Shown in pieces: positions 43,926-58,149 of a stretch of 64,000 nt of DNA. Every line of letters starts with the position of its first letter. The stretch's first letter is position 1. A program made the translations under genes and the position numbers. This DNA is from Epiperipatus broadwayi (Eukaryota > Onychophora > Udeonychophora > Euonychophora > Peripatidae), in the NCBI GenBank assembly GCA_028023455.1, contig JAQFVV010006510.1, positions 899,750 through 963,749 of the forward strand. Reading direction: 5' to 3'. The notes beneath the pieces were generated by a model, which made no database searches, had not been told where the DNA came from, and was given only the letters and a program-made list of their open reading frames with translations.

Positions 43926-46067
43926 GGGACAGCCTATTTGATAGCCTTAGTTGAGGCACCAAATATAATGGAATGGCATTTAATCATCCCAGTTGAAGCG
44001 TCAAATATAACAGAATTGATTATAGTTAATGCTTGGAAATCATTAAATTAATGATTCATAGTCAGTTTCGCCAAATATAACAGAATGGGATATATTTAAA
44101 GTCTATTTTTTTCTTGTTAAATATAAGGGGATGATTAAATTCCCTAGAAAGAGGATATGCATTTCACTACAATCGGACTTTGGGTCTTCAGATAGAATGC
44201 TAGAAATGAATCAATGAAATACTAAGTCCATGATTATATTTATCTTTATTATGCTAGCTCAATAATCTTTAAATAAGTTTTAATATAATTTAGACTAGTT
44301 CATCCTTCTTTCATCCCTCTTTCAGTCACCATTATGCCACAATATTCAAACTCATGGAGAATTTGCAATTAGCTCTTTTCAGGGATAATTCAAAACAAGT
44401 TATTGTTTAATATGCCTTTATATAAGCATTAACTAACAATTGATATTCATATGATATTTGAATATTATATATATTAGCATATATATATAATATAATTCAG
44501 TAATGATTAGACAAAGAAATCAAGTTAATAAATCAATATTTAATAAACAATAAAAAATATAATATAATAGATAATAAAATATTAGTAAATAAATATGAAT
44601 GAATTTTACCATTTTAAAAATATTAATAAATAATATTCTTATTTAATACCCTATGATAAAATTCAATACTATAATAAACTTTCAAAAATTAAAGAAAATA
44701 GTTTAAATTAACAGATATATAAAAACAATATCTGGATTCAAAAATTAGTAATTTATGTAACTTATTAATTTATTTACCGTTCTTATTTATATGTTTCATA
44801 ATTACTAATATATAAGTACTATTTACAATTGTATAATTTATATATTATATGTATTTTTTGATAAATAAAATACATTAAACATTTACAATATTATGTAGTA
44901 AATACAATATAATCCTGTTTAAGATATCTGTCGAATAATAACTATTTTTTATATCCCTCATCTAATTTGATGAATTATGTCATGCTTTCAATTAATTATA
45001 TTTATTAATAAATATAATTTTCCTATTAAGATGTAATGATGTGATGCCAAATTCGAAATAAAGATAATAATAATAATAAACATATTAAAATAATATAAGC
45101 ATTATTATAATATATATAAATAAATAATGAAAAAAACTTATTTTCCAGAGTTGCGAGTAGATATTGAAGTCTATAGTTCATCATCCTAATGAAGATCTTT
45201 TACAAAGTATATTATTAATCCATTGGTATAATGATGATTTTATTTATCCTTAATTGGTAAACTGTTAATAATACCCAATGAATTGATTGATATGAAATAA
45301 AGTAAATATTCTTCAAATATAGATGTTCTTAATCTCCATTTTTCTATTATCACCAGACGTTCTATATATCCAATATTTCAAAATATTTTAAAATAGCATG
45401 CAAGGTTGGTTTCAAAACCTTTACGATACAAAGCTGTTCTACTCAAAGCACATTGTTTTATCATATATATATATATATAATTATCTTAAATTTATATATA
45501 TATCTGAAGAATAACGGAAGTGTTAAAATAACGTAGTTTTCAAAAAACTTAAACAGACGTTCTTTTCTTTTATATTGCTATTCCTTTAAGATTTAACAGA
45601 AAATTAAAATATTTTCCTTGCAGACTTTAAATCCACAGATTATCTTAATTTGGAAAAGTTAATATTTAAATTCCAATCATTGAACAGTAGTATTGATAAA
45701 AGAAAAAGTTATTTAAAGAGAAATGATTTTCTTTTCTTCTCCTTAATAACAAGAGAACGATGAATCTGTTCGTGTGTTATTACAAGTTCATGCTTTATTC
45801 AAATATTAATTGTTCAATAGACATTAAGATTTAATAATAAAATATATATAAAATTATTTATTACTCAACTTCAAATCTGGCATTTTACTCAAAAGCTTAA
45901 GGTATGTATTATTTAAAACTCACATGTATATACAAATAGTATATATATATATATATATATGTATACATAATAACATAGTCAAATATAAATTTATATTTAT
46001 AAATAATTTCATAAGAGATAAAAGCACGTTAGACCAATAATAATAACTGGTATAAGTTACTATTATA
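43920..46067 (-). mobile_element. Solo LTR of element A family (copy 3)
   Basis: 2,148 bp from TATAATGGGACAGCC to TTACTATTATA with TA runs on both sides and no interior. It carries the reiterated primer-site-like units; its versions are CATCCCAGTTGAAGCGTCA and CATAGTCAGTTTCGCCA, closer to a tRNA end than those of copies 1 and 2. It lacks about 90 bp near 45870 that lie between two similar segments (AAATCTGGCATTTTACTCAAAA) in the other copies, which fits a deletion between direct repeats. Confidence 0.88.
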
Positions 46068-47539
46068 ATATATATATATATATATATATATTTGAGCTGC
46101 ACCTATAATACTTTAATAAAAAACAACTAATAATTAGTAAAAAAGAATTAATAATAATTTTAAAAAAATGTTATTGAAATGTTAAAATTTTATAACTTAG
46201 GCAAGCATCTCAAATATATACATACATGACAAAAGAGTGGGATAATATATAGGGTTTGAATACTGGTTAGTAGGTGGAAACATGAAGCTCAATCTTAAGT
46301 TAAGATTGACTGCTTCAATATATATATATATTGATTTGATTAAAAATAAGATTTATAATCTTTGTAAAAACATTAAAGATAAACTATTAATATAGCCCTG
46401 TTGGTAGTTTAACAATCTCTCTTTAACAATGTTAATAATTATATCATATTACAATTATTTTAGTCATTTTTATTACAACTACATTGATATTCATCTAACC
46501 ATTTCAAATTAACAAGGAATTTTTATTCTCTAGTTAATAATTGCTTCATTTCCATTTATCCACCAATATAAAATAGTTAGCTTGATTGAAAATCTTAAAA
46601 CAAGTTTGTAAGTTTATCTTGATCAATTTCAAACCACTAAACTTGAGATGACATTGTATAATGGAAGGTGTATAATGGCATACTATTTATAGATAATGGT
46701 TGTTTGTATATTTTTCAGTTTTTACATTATATGTTCATTGGTAAAACATTTCATGTAAAAAAAAAAACAGAAATTTATTCGAAGTAAAAGAGTGATCATT
46801 TGGTAATCAATGTAATAAAAGACTATTATTAAAAACTAGAGGTGAAGTTATTATTTTCAATCTTTTAACTTTAAAAAAGTTACAGAATATAGTTTAGAAG
46901 TTGAGGCTTATTGTTAAAATCTTAATGCTTAAAAGAAAATAACTGATTTGTATAAGTATATGTGATATATTTAGATATATAATCATGATTATAATTATGT
47001 ACAAAATTAAATAAAACATCATGAAATATGAAATTTGTAATATATTTACTTAGAAATATTTTATTATATATGTATATTAAACACTCATAAAGCTTTTTCT
47101 AAACATAATATAAATGAGTTGATAAAACTTAGTAATAATTAGTTTTTATATAATAAATGTCATATATCTTTATTTCAGTTTGAAAATATTATTTTGTGTT
47201 AATCTATTACTTATAGATAAAACATTTCTGTTTATTCCACTTTCATCCGTAATGTGACAGTCACTTGTTGAATTTTAATCTCCTAACCATCGTATTACTA
47301 AATCACTTGGATTGAAGGAACATATTAACAAAATTTGTTTACAATTATTTATAAGGATTATTCGAAACATCACTTTTAATAACATTTGACAGAAGTGCTA
47401 ACCATAACATCAGGTAATTATGGTAACCATATTGAAAATAATACGATTAGTAATTACTTAAATGACAAGTTAAATATTTTTTTAAAAAAATTATTAAAAA
47501 ATTTTTAAACATTTTTTTCTTTTCATATATTTTTGTTGT
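46068..47539. other. No gene recognised
   Basis: Starts with a TA run (46068-46091). Otherwise AT-rich, without open frames or shared repeats. Confidence 0.5.
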
Positions 47540-47730
<191 letters not shown>

Positions 47731-48843
47731 TCATCAATTTATATTTTTATATCTATTTATTTAATTTATTTATTCTTTTTTTTGCAGTTTCATTGCAGTT
47801 GAAACCTATAACTTGCTGTATATGATAATAGTTTAAAAATTAGTAATATTGGAAATTTAAAAATATTGCTTTTAATTTTACACATATTGTAGTGTAAAAA
47901 TCATTATATTTTATCAGTTTAATTAAAATAATTAATGAAGATTTAGTAGTATGGGATTTGAAATTTTCTAAATTTATCAAGAATGTTTTAGTTCCACAAT
48001 AATGTGATTTTTAAGGTGTTAATTTAATATTATTCATACATATAAATAGTATTGAATATTTGTGACTTGTTAATTCAAAATGTTGTAATCATTAGTTTCT
48101 GCTGTGAGTAGCAAATGTTTAATAACTTTATAAAATAATTGTTACTTATAGAATTTCTTTATAATTCAATAGATAGTAAAGGTCCACAATGTTAGACAGA
48201 TTATAATATTATCACTTCTTTACCGATTTACAACTTAGCACTGCTTCATAGTGGCCCTTCACTATCTATTGAATTACAAACGAATAAGGCAGGAAATAAA
48301 AGATAGATTGAGTTAGAATTTATTTGTGTTTATTTGACTGCCAAATTTTAAAACGCTTTAAAATCATAAAAAAGTAAATATATTTGTTTCCTTTATATGT
48401 TTACTTATATTGGATATGAAATATTTCTTGTTGTTTGATAAAACCAATATATTCATATAAAATAAATTCTAAATTTTATTTTAGGTAGTTGTATTAGTAG
48501 TAAAGATGATGATAATAATAGTAATAGTAACATAATAATAAGAAGAAATAAAAGAAGTTCAACAGAATGCAGTTTGCCTATAAAGAACACAGTTTTCAAA
48601 CTCTAGTGTATCTAGTCTCAAAGTACTTTAAATACCAAGCTGGTAAGGTAAAATTTTTATCTATATACAGTTCTTATAAATTTTAACAATTAAATATACT
48701 GAATTTTTATAAAATTTATTTTTTTTGCACTTCTACAAATTTTTTTAGTATAAATTTTATAAAAAATCACTATATTTAATTGTTAATCAAGGTCACATAT
48801 AGCAATGGAGCCTATCATATGACGAGATTTCTCACCTAATATT
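47731..48843. other. No gene; contains a MITE (listed separately)
   Basis: AT-rich flanks around the small inverted-repeat element at 48162-48276. Confidence 0.5.
48162..48276. mobile_element. Short MITE-like element, ~115 bp
   Basis: Terminal inverted repeats of about 26-28 bp: TAATTCAATAGATAGTAAAG at the left and its near-complement ending CTATCTATTGAATTA at the right, followed by GGTCCAC/GTGGCCC. Non-coding interior. A TA target duplication is possible but not resolvable. Confidence 0.7.
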
Positions 48844-49438
48844 ATGAACTCTCAAGATCAAGGTCCAGATTTTAATCAAACAAATCAGAACTGTACTAGG
48901 ACCAATGTGAAAATTCTTCATAGTAACAAGGACATAATTTCTAATAAAATCAACAACTTCAGAGAAAAAAATCCAAATCCTAAACAAAGTTACAGAAATG
49001 TCATCAACAGTGATGAACAAATTCTCCATAGTATCCAAAGTATACATATTCAAGTGATATTACTCCCTCCAAAGGTCAAACTACAATTTTAAAATATCCC
49101 CATAACAACAATGATATAAGCTCAAATAATATCAATAGCTTAAGAAACCACATCCAAATTCTAATTAAACAGATGAAAATGTCAGCACTAATGCACAAAT
49201 TTTCCAGATTAATCAGGATATGGGCTCAAATGGTATTACTGGCTACAAAGATCAAAGTACAAGTTCAAAAGAAACATATGCAAATATTACTAGCAATAAA
49301 GTACAAACATTCTATAGTAACAACAATATAATCCCAAACTCTCCAAGGTCAATTCCATGTTTTTTTTCAAAACTACCTCTCAATGACATCACACATTTGA
49401 AGTTTAAATATACAACAGCTTCATTCTTTTCCTACCAT
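48844..49438 (+). pseudogene. LINE ORF1-like, N-terminal repeats (decayed)
   Basis: Two frames (48844-49092 and 49220-49441) carry the same polar, asparagine/serine-rich phrases: an H/YSN followed by I-I-x-N (LHSNKDIISN, FYSNNNIIPN) and QSYRN / KETYAN. It reads as a reiterated low-complexity N-terminal domain broken by stops. This is the expected position of ORF1 relative to the zinc-knuckle piece and RT downstream. Confidence 0.5.
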
Positions 49439-49610
49439 TGACTTGATATCAGAAACACTAGCAAATATTAGTGACAGATTTCCCAGCACTATTCCCCCAG
49501 GTTTCAATAGAACATTTAAGAGATTTTTATCATTCTAGTCTCTAGTGCCTCACTGATAGGAATCTATCTCTCTACAAGTACCTTGGAAAATTCTCTAGGA
49601 CACCATTACA

Positions 49611-50184
49611 ATGCATGGAAGGTGTCATATGATTATCCAAATAGCTGATCATCTAAATGATAGGTACCTAGTGATTAAATTTTTTTATGTTACCCAAAGG
49701 GAGTGCTTTCAAAGTCAAGTGCAAACATTTGGAAACTATGTATTGATAACAGTCAATCCAAATCAGAACTTCATCACTCAGGTGTTGAAGAATATTTATT
49801 TTAATACACCCCACAAGATTTACAACAGATGATGTAAACCTTTAGAAAAGTTACCTTTTTCAATCAATTCATCTCAAGGCTACCCCTGTACCTACTCCAG
49901 GCAACAGTTACAAATTCAAAATTCAATTGCATCCAGAGATTGATCCCAACATAATTTCTACCCAAATTCTGTACCATGAGGCAACATTATGTTTACACAT
50001 TCATGGTCTAAAACTCCAAATCTATGCCTGTGGAGAGAGAGGTCATATTCCAACTCAGTGCTTCAACCCACCAGCCCCATCTTTATCAACAAACATTAGT
50101 AAACAAATTTGCAAACAATTAGAATCTGGCTACTCTTCAGCTGTGGTCTACCACAACAGCCAGCCTAATATTTCAAAAACCTAG
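49611..50184 (+). pseudogene. LINE ORF1-like C-terminal part with CCHC-type knuckle remnant
   Basis: The frame at 49927-50184 reads IYACGERGHIPTQCF. The spacing C-x4-H-x4-C fits the last three ligands of a CCHC zinc knuckle, and the first cysteine position (two residues before the AC pair) holds isoleucine, so the finger is broken. The preceding 49611-49832 frame (VKFFYVTQRECFQSQVQ) is probably part of the same nucleic-acid-binding protein. Tx1/L1-type LINEs often encode such an ORF1. Confidence 0.6.
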
Positions 50185-52300
50185 ATATTCCACCATTCCA
50201 CCCCAGATGTACAATTCATGTTAATAGATTCCACACTCACAACAAATTCTTCTGTCTTACCCCATTGTGTATGCACAGTCAATATTGTATCCAGAATCTA
50301 GTCTAACTGACCCCCCCCATGCTACAAAAATACCAGACTATAGGATGAATGTCCAGCCTACTCTTGTGATAGACCCACATCAAAACAGCACAGAATCAAC
50401 ACATCATAGGAAAAAAAACTTTCAATAAATATCACAGACCTATTGCATCATGTCTATTATAAACACTATTTCTCCATCCACATCCAACTCTTAATGAAAG
50501 AAAAGAAAAACCTGGAAGGTCTAAGAAAGCTCATTGACAAAACCTTCCAAAAACAAATGATACATACCACATATTTTTCATCAAAGAGATTTCTGACAAC
50601 CCCTACAAGACCATGCTAACCACCATCTCACCATATCATCTTCATCAATCAAAGTAGACCCTCCAAAACAGAACCATCACCATCACAACATGACCTCCTT
50701 CAACAAACCTGATGAATCATTCTCAGTGGCAATTGATCAACATAAAATATACCCACTATTATTCCACATCAGAATCAAATACCATTTCACAGTATGTCAT
50801 TTTTGAAAAACATCATCTGTCATAATTAACTCTCTTTATTCTTTATCAAAATAAAAATAATTGAACTCAGTGTCCAAAGCCTCACTTCATCATCAAAGTT
50901 ATAACAATTAGAGTGTGGATTACTGTCATTCGATATAAACTCAAATTGTTGAAAATCAAAGAGATCAGAGGATCTCAAATTGATCCCACTGACTTCCTCC
51001 CTAGGCAAGACCTCTTTGCCTGCTCTAAAGGTACTTTCTTGCCTGTTCTAAGGGTACTTCCTTGCCATCAGTAGGAACTGGAATTCTGATCACTTTCTCA
51101 TCATCTTTGATTGTCCATTCATTTCATTTAAAATACGACATATTGATGGTCACTGAATAATTGCCAACTTTCACCATCATACAGTAAACATAGTATTTAT
51201 CTATATCCCCCCAGCCTTACAGTCATCACATATATCATCCAAACCATCAAATCAGTTCTTACAATTAGGTAATACCCAATCATATTAATGAGTGATTTCA
51301 ATCTGAATTATCCAACTTTTATAAATAAATGGCTTGGATCCCTTAAACTTCCCACTAATGAGTGTCCAGGATTTTATATCACCTGGTTCAATCACTTTTA
51401 CCAACAACCGGCAAACCATACTTATTGACCTGTTTTTACTTTCTAATATTGCATAACCTAATAAAAATTAAAATAAACTCCACTCTATTCTCAGACCATT
51501 CTGCCCAATCAGCCACATTTAATCTTAATGAACACTAGGCAACATCCATTCAATTATATAAAAGAATCCACATGATTATTTCCTCATTTACCACTGAGTT
51601 AATGTTTTCCAAACCCTGTGTCATGTTAAACAAGCTACATCAAGTGGCTGTATATCCAGTTCAGAATTATCTTGCCTTCATATACATATTATAATTAAAC
51701 ATACAACATTTAACACAAAGATCCCATCACCTCTGCACCTTCTAACATTAGCTGATAAGGTACATAAACAAATTTCCACTACTAAGCCCACCTACAAACA
51801 TATCAATAGTTAATCATACTCTCTCAAACTTACTCTCATATCTACAAACAGTTGAAGAACAATATTGCAATCAAAAAAAGAGAAAAACCTGCCTAACTCA
51901 GCAGAACACATGGACAAGAGCATATATATGCTGGGTATAGGGTCACCTATTCACATCAGAGATCCCTATGGTACTTCAAACTGACATAAGTAAATGTAAT
52001 GGTCTTGATATGGCTGACTATATATACCTGAACTTTAAAAATAAAGTTTGATCCATGATGTATTCACTCCATCAGTATAGTGTTTTGGACCACAAGAAAC
52101 CACCATGACTTTCCAAACCAATAAATTTGCCAAACTTGCTGCTATTAAAAACAATTGTCACCCTGGCCATGGAAATGCTACATTCAGATTAAGTCTGTTA
52201 TTTCACTAAGCTGTATACTCATAATCTGGCCCAATGTCTGATCTCAGAGGATATATAGTGTAAAATGTTTGTGTCCATTTGCTCTAAAGCCTTTCACTAA
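50185..52300 (+). pseudogene. Decayed LINE interior (probable endonuclease region)
   Basis: This lies between ORF1 and the RT remnant and has the less AT-biased, CA-rich composition of the element. Short plus-strand stretches are protein-like, but stops are too frequent to identify endonuclease motifs with assurance. Confidence 0.4.
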
Positions 52301-52308
52301 AAAAAATG

Positions 52309-54010
52309 GAAGATGTGTCTGATCATAGCAATCTCCAGCCTATTTCCATGAGCCTACTAGTAATTAAAATAGTTGAAAAAGACTAAATTGAGCCACATAT
52401 ACTTCTATTATTATCACATCTACAGTTTGCCAAAAAAGGCTCCTCCATTAGCCAAGTGACACTCATATTTATGACATTTCTAAGCTCATTTTAAAAAAGT
52501 AAAAAATACAGATCCATTGCCATCCAATTTGATACAAGCAGCTTTTGAATCCATCTCAATAAACCTACTTATTCAAATGCTCACTAATACTATCATTCAA
52601 CTTAATGACCATATTGATAAATCATGAGTTGCACATCACTCTTTGTGGTAGAAATTCTTCATTCTTTAGTCCGATGCAGTCAATCTCACAGTTGTTGCCT
52701 CAAAGCTCATTACTTTTTACACTCTATACATAAATCCTTTTAAACAATAAATTCAGAATAAAATTATGAGACTTTATGTTCCATACATCCAGCAATACAT
52801 TCTCTGTATAACCTAAATGGATAATACCACTGTCTTTTTGCCTTCTCACAAAGAACTCCCCATATTAAAAACTATTCTCAATGATTAGACAGCCACTTAC
52901 AAATTGTGCTTTAATTCCAAAAAAGTTGCTGCATGGACTATATTTATAAAAAAATCATTTCTCCAATTTTTCCAATGAAAACCCACTCCATGTTTAAACC
53001 TTCTAATTTACAAAGTCTCCATTGGTATAAGAGTCATAATACAAACCAAGTTACAATATTTTTTTTGTACTGCAAATAACCAACTCACTGTATAAGGCAT
53101 GTCTTGTTCAATACTTTTGCTACAACAAAAATCACACACTATACAACTATTTCCAATTGTTCAAATATTTCCATTTATGCAATCAACTCCATGTGCAATA
53201 AATTGCTCTGGAGTTACAAGAACATATCAATATCCATAAAGCAACTCATCAATTATTATATAATGCTCTAGGCTTGAACATCATTTGGGTTTTCTAAAGC
53301 CATTAACTTATTAGCAACTATTACCAACCAGTTCCAAAATCTAGTGCCTGCTAAAACCAACTCCTACAGATAAACCTTCTTTAACACTATACCTCATAGA
53401 TTTTATTGACTCAATCATAGATACCACCAATGAGATCAGATTCTCCCAACAATTCCAAGTACATTTACTGGTAAACATGACCTACAATATCCACACCCTA
53501 ACAATGATTACCTCCACTGCTTGGGACAAGAATAATTACTGTCATTTTCACCAATTTAACATATGGGCAGTAGAATAAAAGTTTTTTGACTTCCTAATTA
53601 AACTTAACCAGCATGCATTTCTAACTAAACTTAACCAGCATGCATTTCTAACAACTTTTTTTCTGCGGTATCATCATCTATACAAAATATTGGTCTATAT
53701 GTGCACTATATCATGAAGCCAAGGAGATTTAACATTTTTTCAATGACTTCCAAACACGAAAATTCACAAGACAAATTATGTTAAATGCAAGGCATACCAT
53801 TACTTCTATTCACTATATAATTTAGCCCTTCCAAAGATTATGCATTCCTGAAGAACATACAACCATATTTACCCTGTTTTCTTTCTGGTGTACCCAATAT
53901 GCTTTCTTGTTAGTAAACAACACCAGGATATATCCATCCACACTTATCAATAAATTACACTAGCTAAATGCATGGGATAACAACATAGTTACCCAGACAT
54001 TTTTGCAGTG
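52309..54010 (+). pseudogene. Decayed LINE reverse transcriptase, same family as 3.2-4.6 kb copy
   Basis: In frame stretches: SDHSNLQPISMSLLVIKIVEK and HLQFAKKGSSIS match the first RT motifs. At 52814-52825 the catalytic box has decayed to stop-M-D-N (expected Y-x-D-D), followed by TTVFLPSHKEL. Later IRFSQQFQV and KFFDFLIKLNQHAFLT align with the 4.1-kb copy (KFLDFIIKINLNVLPT). At least eight stops are visible, so it is dead. A 27-bp tandem duplication (53601 and 53628) repeats the nine residues KLNQHAFLT. Confidence 0.75.
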
Positions 54011-54391
54011 ACCTGGTCACTCATTAGAAAGCAGTCTATTTTATAAGTGCCACAAATGTAAGTAGGCAATACTAACAACTTTCATGGACATTTCATCTGC
54101 TTTATAATTTGACTAGCTACATGAAAAGCAATTCTCCAGATGCTCATTATAAAAGTTCAATACCACAAAAGGCTATCTAATTAAACATGTCAATATCAAG
54201 ACAAATAAAATTTAATCGAAACATTATGAACATTTCTTATTTTATACATCCAAGATGGTTATACAAATAAGTGTTATTAAAACAATCATGTTCAATTAAC
54301 AATGTTCATTGTAATGGTCAGATTTGCGGGCTTTCTTAACATAGTGCAGAATTCAACCATTACACTGAAAAGCTAGAATTATATGGAGATG

Positions 54392-55264
54392 AGTTGCAGT
54401 AGCAGGGTTAACATATGGTAATGATGCATTATATGTTACAAAAAGATATTAGATTACTTAGAAAAAGCTCAAAGTGAAGTAGGAAGACATGCATTGGATG
54501 CAGAAGTATGGACAGCAAATGAGTCAATTCAAGGAGAAATGGGATGGTCAAGTTTTCATATGAGAGTTGCAAAAAGTAAAATGAAAATGTTTGGTAGATT
54601 GCAGTTTATGGATAATAAAAGAATAGCTAAAATAGTATTTAATTGGGTTATGAGTAAAGGGTAGGTAACAAGATGGGTGAGAAAGGTAACGTGGTATGCA
54701 AAAGATTTGGATAAAGAATTTATATCAGTATATTTGTACAAAAGATGGGATGATTGTGTTAAGAGGATTATTGAGTGTTATAGTAGTAAGGAAAGGGATA
54801 AAAGAATGATTTTATTAATAAAGACTAGGGAGTTAGAGAGATGGAGAAATAGTATGGAGAATAAAAAGAGTTGAAATATATATAGAAATAAACAGAATAT
54901 TAGACGTGAGTTAATATATGATAATAGTAAGGAAAATAGTTTATTGTTTAAGGCTCGAACGGGATCTTTAGCTACAAAAGAATATACATCTAAATAAAAA
55001 AAAATATGGGTGATTTATTTTGTAAATTATGTAAGGAAGGAATAAAAAATATTAGGCATTTGTTAATTGAATGTAAATGTTTGAAAACAGAAAGGGTACA
55101 TATAATGAAGTTGTGGAAAAATAAATATGAAAAGTGTGATTATAGAGAAAGTGAATTATTGTTTTTTATGTTAATTTGGGAAATGATAAGGGGGATTTAG
55201 ATATAAAGGTTATAGAGATGACAAAGATTATGTTGTGTAAATGGGATAGAGCAGATTATGGGTA
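54392..55264 (+). pseudogene. Third LINE: C-terminal part of a polymerase ORF
   Basis: Plus-strand fragments in order: VAVAGLTYGNDALYVTKR, EKAQSEVGRHALDAEVWTA, GEMGWSSFHMRVAKSKMK, then KRWDDCVKRIIECY, LLFKARTGSLATKEYTS, and a cysteine finger CKLCKEGIKNIRHLLIEC. The phrases (LLYGAE, AQ..VGR..LG, GE.GW..F..R, LLFKARTGSL, CxxC...HxLxxC) are typical of the region after the RT domain in invertebrate CR1/RTE-like LINEs. It differs from both other LINEs here. Several stops and a shift near 55195 make it a pseudogene. Confidence 0.72.
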
Positions 55265-58149
55265 AATTTAGAGTGGGGAATGGAAAATAAAGTGGCTAAC
55301 AGGCTTATCTGGGCATAATTGCTGAGATATTCTTGACTTCGTTTAAGGAGAAGCCATAATACATCTCATCACTAGCACACTACAAAACAATGCATCTGAT
55401 GCTACATTAGTAAACACTTCCTTAGGCACAGGGATCATAGATATGTGAGAGACTCAAGACTTTATTTTCAAGTTAGCTATATATAATATCAAGATTAGAT
55501 ATTTATATTTTAAATAATCGAGAAGATAGTATATGGACTGGGTGTCAAATAAATAAATATATGATGGCAGACGTATGGTTTGAAATTATTTAATTACAAT
55601 ATATAATACTAAAATCATTTAATTAAAACATTTTATTATATTAAAATTTCAGCAGCAGTATTATTCTTCCGATACTGTTTTATATATACAAAGAGTACAA
55701 TTATTTGACTGATGTAATCTAGTGACCTGAATTCTTGAGCAAAGTTGGGGATTTAACAGCTTCGCAATGAACGAGTCTAAATTAGAAATGATAATAGCAG
55801 CTGCGGACATATATTTTATTTAATCAAATAAAATATTTATGAGGAATTAAATTAGGGGCAAACATTGATTTGAGAGTGAGTTTATGTCAAATAATGTGGA
55901 GACGGATTCATACTTGGAATAATAAAATTAATAATAAAGAAACATGTGGTATGTTTAGAAATGTGATGTGAGTGTGGCAGTACATTAAAACTGCCAAGCC
56001 AATGGATGAATTGAAACAATGGGTTGGCGTTTGCTGTAGGCCCAAAGGTAAGAGTGTCACATAAGCATCATCAGGTGTATAACCTGACTGTATGATGGGC
56101 ATCAAGCCCTACGTGAACATTCATTGTTCCCTTGTGTAGGATGACTAGGATTCAGTAAATACTTTATGATCCAGAGTATCTAAGGCTTGAAGATGGATTA
56201 TCACATCTCTAAACTGTAACACATGTATAACTAACATAATAGGTTAGGATTAAATGTAAAATTTATGACTCAGTCCCACATTACCAACATTTAATAAAGA
56301 ATGTATTTTGCTCTCATAGAAATGCACTTAATGGGTAATGAATAATGACTTTACTATTTAAAATTAAAACAAATTTAAAGGTAATTATAAATTAGGGTTG
56401 TTACTCTAAGAACTAATATGTCCACCACTAGCCACGTAGTAGACTCCTGCATTACAATAAGTGAAGCAATAAATGTGTGTCAATTAACATGAAAATAAGT
56501 GAAACAAAATAATATAATATATGTAAATGTTAATCAGAATTTACTGGACATGCATCCACTATTTCATGTAATAATGTATTTATTTATTAAGGAATTATGG
56601 TGATTTTCGAGCTGGCCAGCCAACAGAAGTAAATAAAAGAATTTTAAGATTTGGTTGTCACACAAGATGGCAACCATTTTAATTAGAATTGATATTAAGA
56701 ATTTGGCAAGGCCAGGTTGGACACCTTATCTGTATGATATTATTAAATAAGAAAATGTAAAAGTAGAAATATGTACCCAAGAAATAGACAGAGTTAGGTA
56801 AGCTAGATTATTTAAAAGAAATAACAGAATAGATTTACAATTAAATTTAAGATTGAACAATTTATATAGATTAAGCTATATCTTAAGGATAGAATTTATA
56901 GGCCTTGGGTACAGGTACCTGTTTTATAAAAAGCTTTTCATGTTCCGTGGTTAGTTGCAATTGTTTGTGAGTTTAACAGCAGCAATTCTTTCCAGCTATC
57001 AGGTTATGGATTTATTTCAATAGCAGCAGCAGCTCTCTGATTATTTGGGCAGCAGATTCTCATGATTTAAATTTGTGAAGGGCACATGTGGAGGTTCGGC
57101 CTCTGATTGACCATCAGCAAAGGGAGATAGTCTGGGCACTTTCTGTTCAGTCATCTTATTCTGGACGAAAAGTTTAAGATCTATATTTCTCTCAACTCAG
57201 CAAGAGCACAGCACAAAGTCTAATAATAAAGTTTTTAAAATCCAAAATGTCCTCTTTTTCTTTACCTTAACTTTTTAATTTCACTCTAGTTTATTTTTAG
57301 TTCCATTCATTTGCCCCGAAAGGACTCAATGCATTAACAAGAGTTTTTAAAATTTTAATTCATTCAGAAAGCTGCAGTTCTATTGTATAATGATCCGGAT
57401 GAAATAGCCTAAATGTCATCTGCACTACAAGGGCCCATCTAGGCATTTGAACCTAGAAAAATTTATAAAGTAGGCAGATATGTAAGTTCAAAAAAAATTA
57501 TTTATTTTTATATTGGTTGATTCTGGTCATTAGCCCATTGTCACTAACTCAGTGGAATAGCAGAGATTTATATTTGATAATAAATTCTTATCTAAGAATA
57601 TTTTTAAAAAAGAATAAAATAAGCCACTGCCAGTAATTAACATACAAACATTTATTTACGCACATATATAAACAAAATTTAACATTATTATTTTAGTATG
57701 TTTACTTTAACATTTAACATTATTTTTAACTTTTATTTTTAGATTTTAATTTACATTTTAATTTTTATACTATTATAAGTTTGCACTGTTGGATTTATAA
57801 AAGTTTGTTTTATAAATGTTGAGTATAGATTGGTTACATAGATTACACAGTCAAAAACATTTCAAAGTAGACATAAACAATCAAAATACAAAATCATTGA
57901 TACGATCAATTGCATAGGGAATACAAGTAACCCACTGGTATTCATCATAAGATCCCGCAGTGACACCAATAACTTAAAAGACATCCGAATAAATACATTT
58001 TAGATACTCACCATAAGATATCATTATTTACCGAATGTCTATATATTTTAATCAAATATGAAAACCAAAAACATAATTAACCGATAACGAATCCATGCAA
58101 CATCCATACCCAACTTAAATTTAATGCATTTTTATTTAGAGTGTTGAGT
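55265..58149. other. No gene recognised; unclassified transposon-like patches
   Basis: AT-rich with patches of more balanced composition at 55900-56200 and 56590-57200. A short plus-strand phrase at about 56600-56685 (RAGQPTEVNKRILRFGCHTR) is protein-like but unidentified. CTATGTARYC-x-ATACTCAACA-type segments near 57820 and 58145 repeat part of the neighbouring interspersed repeat. Confidence 0.45.
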
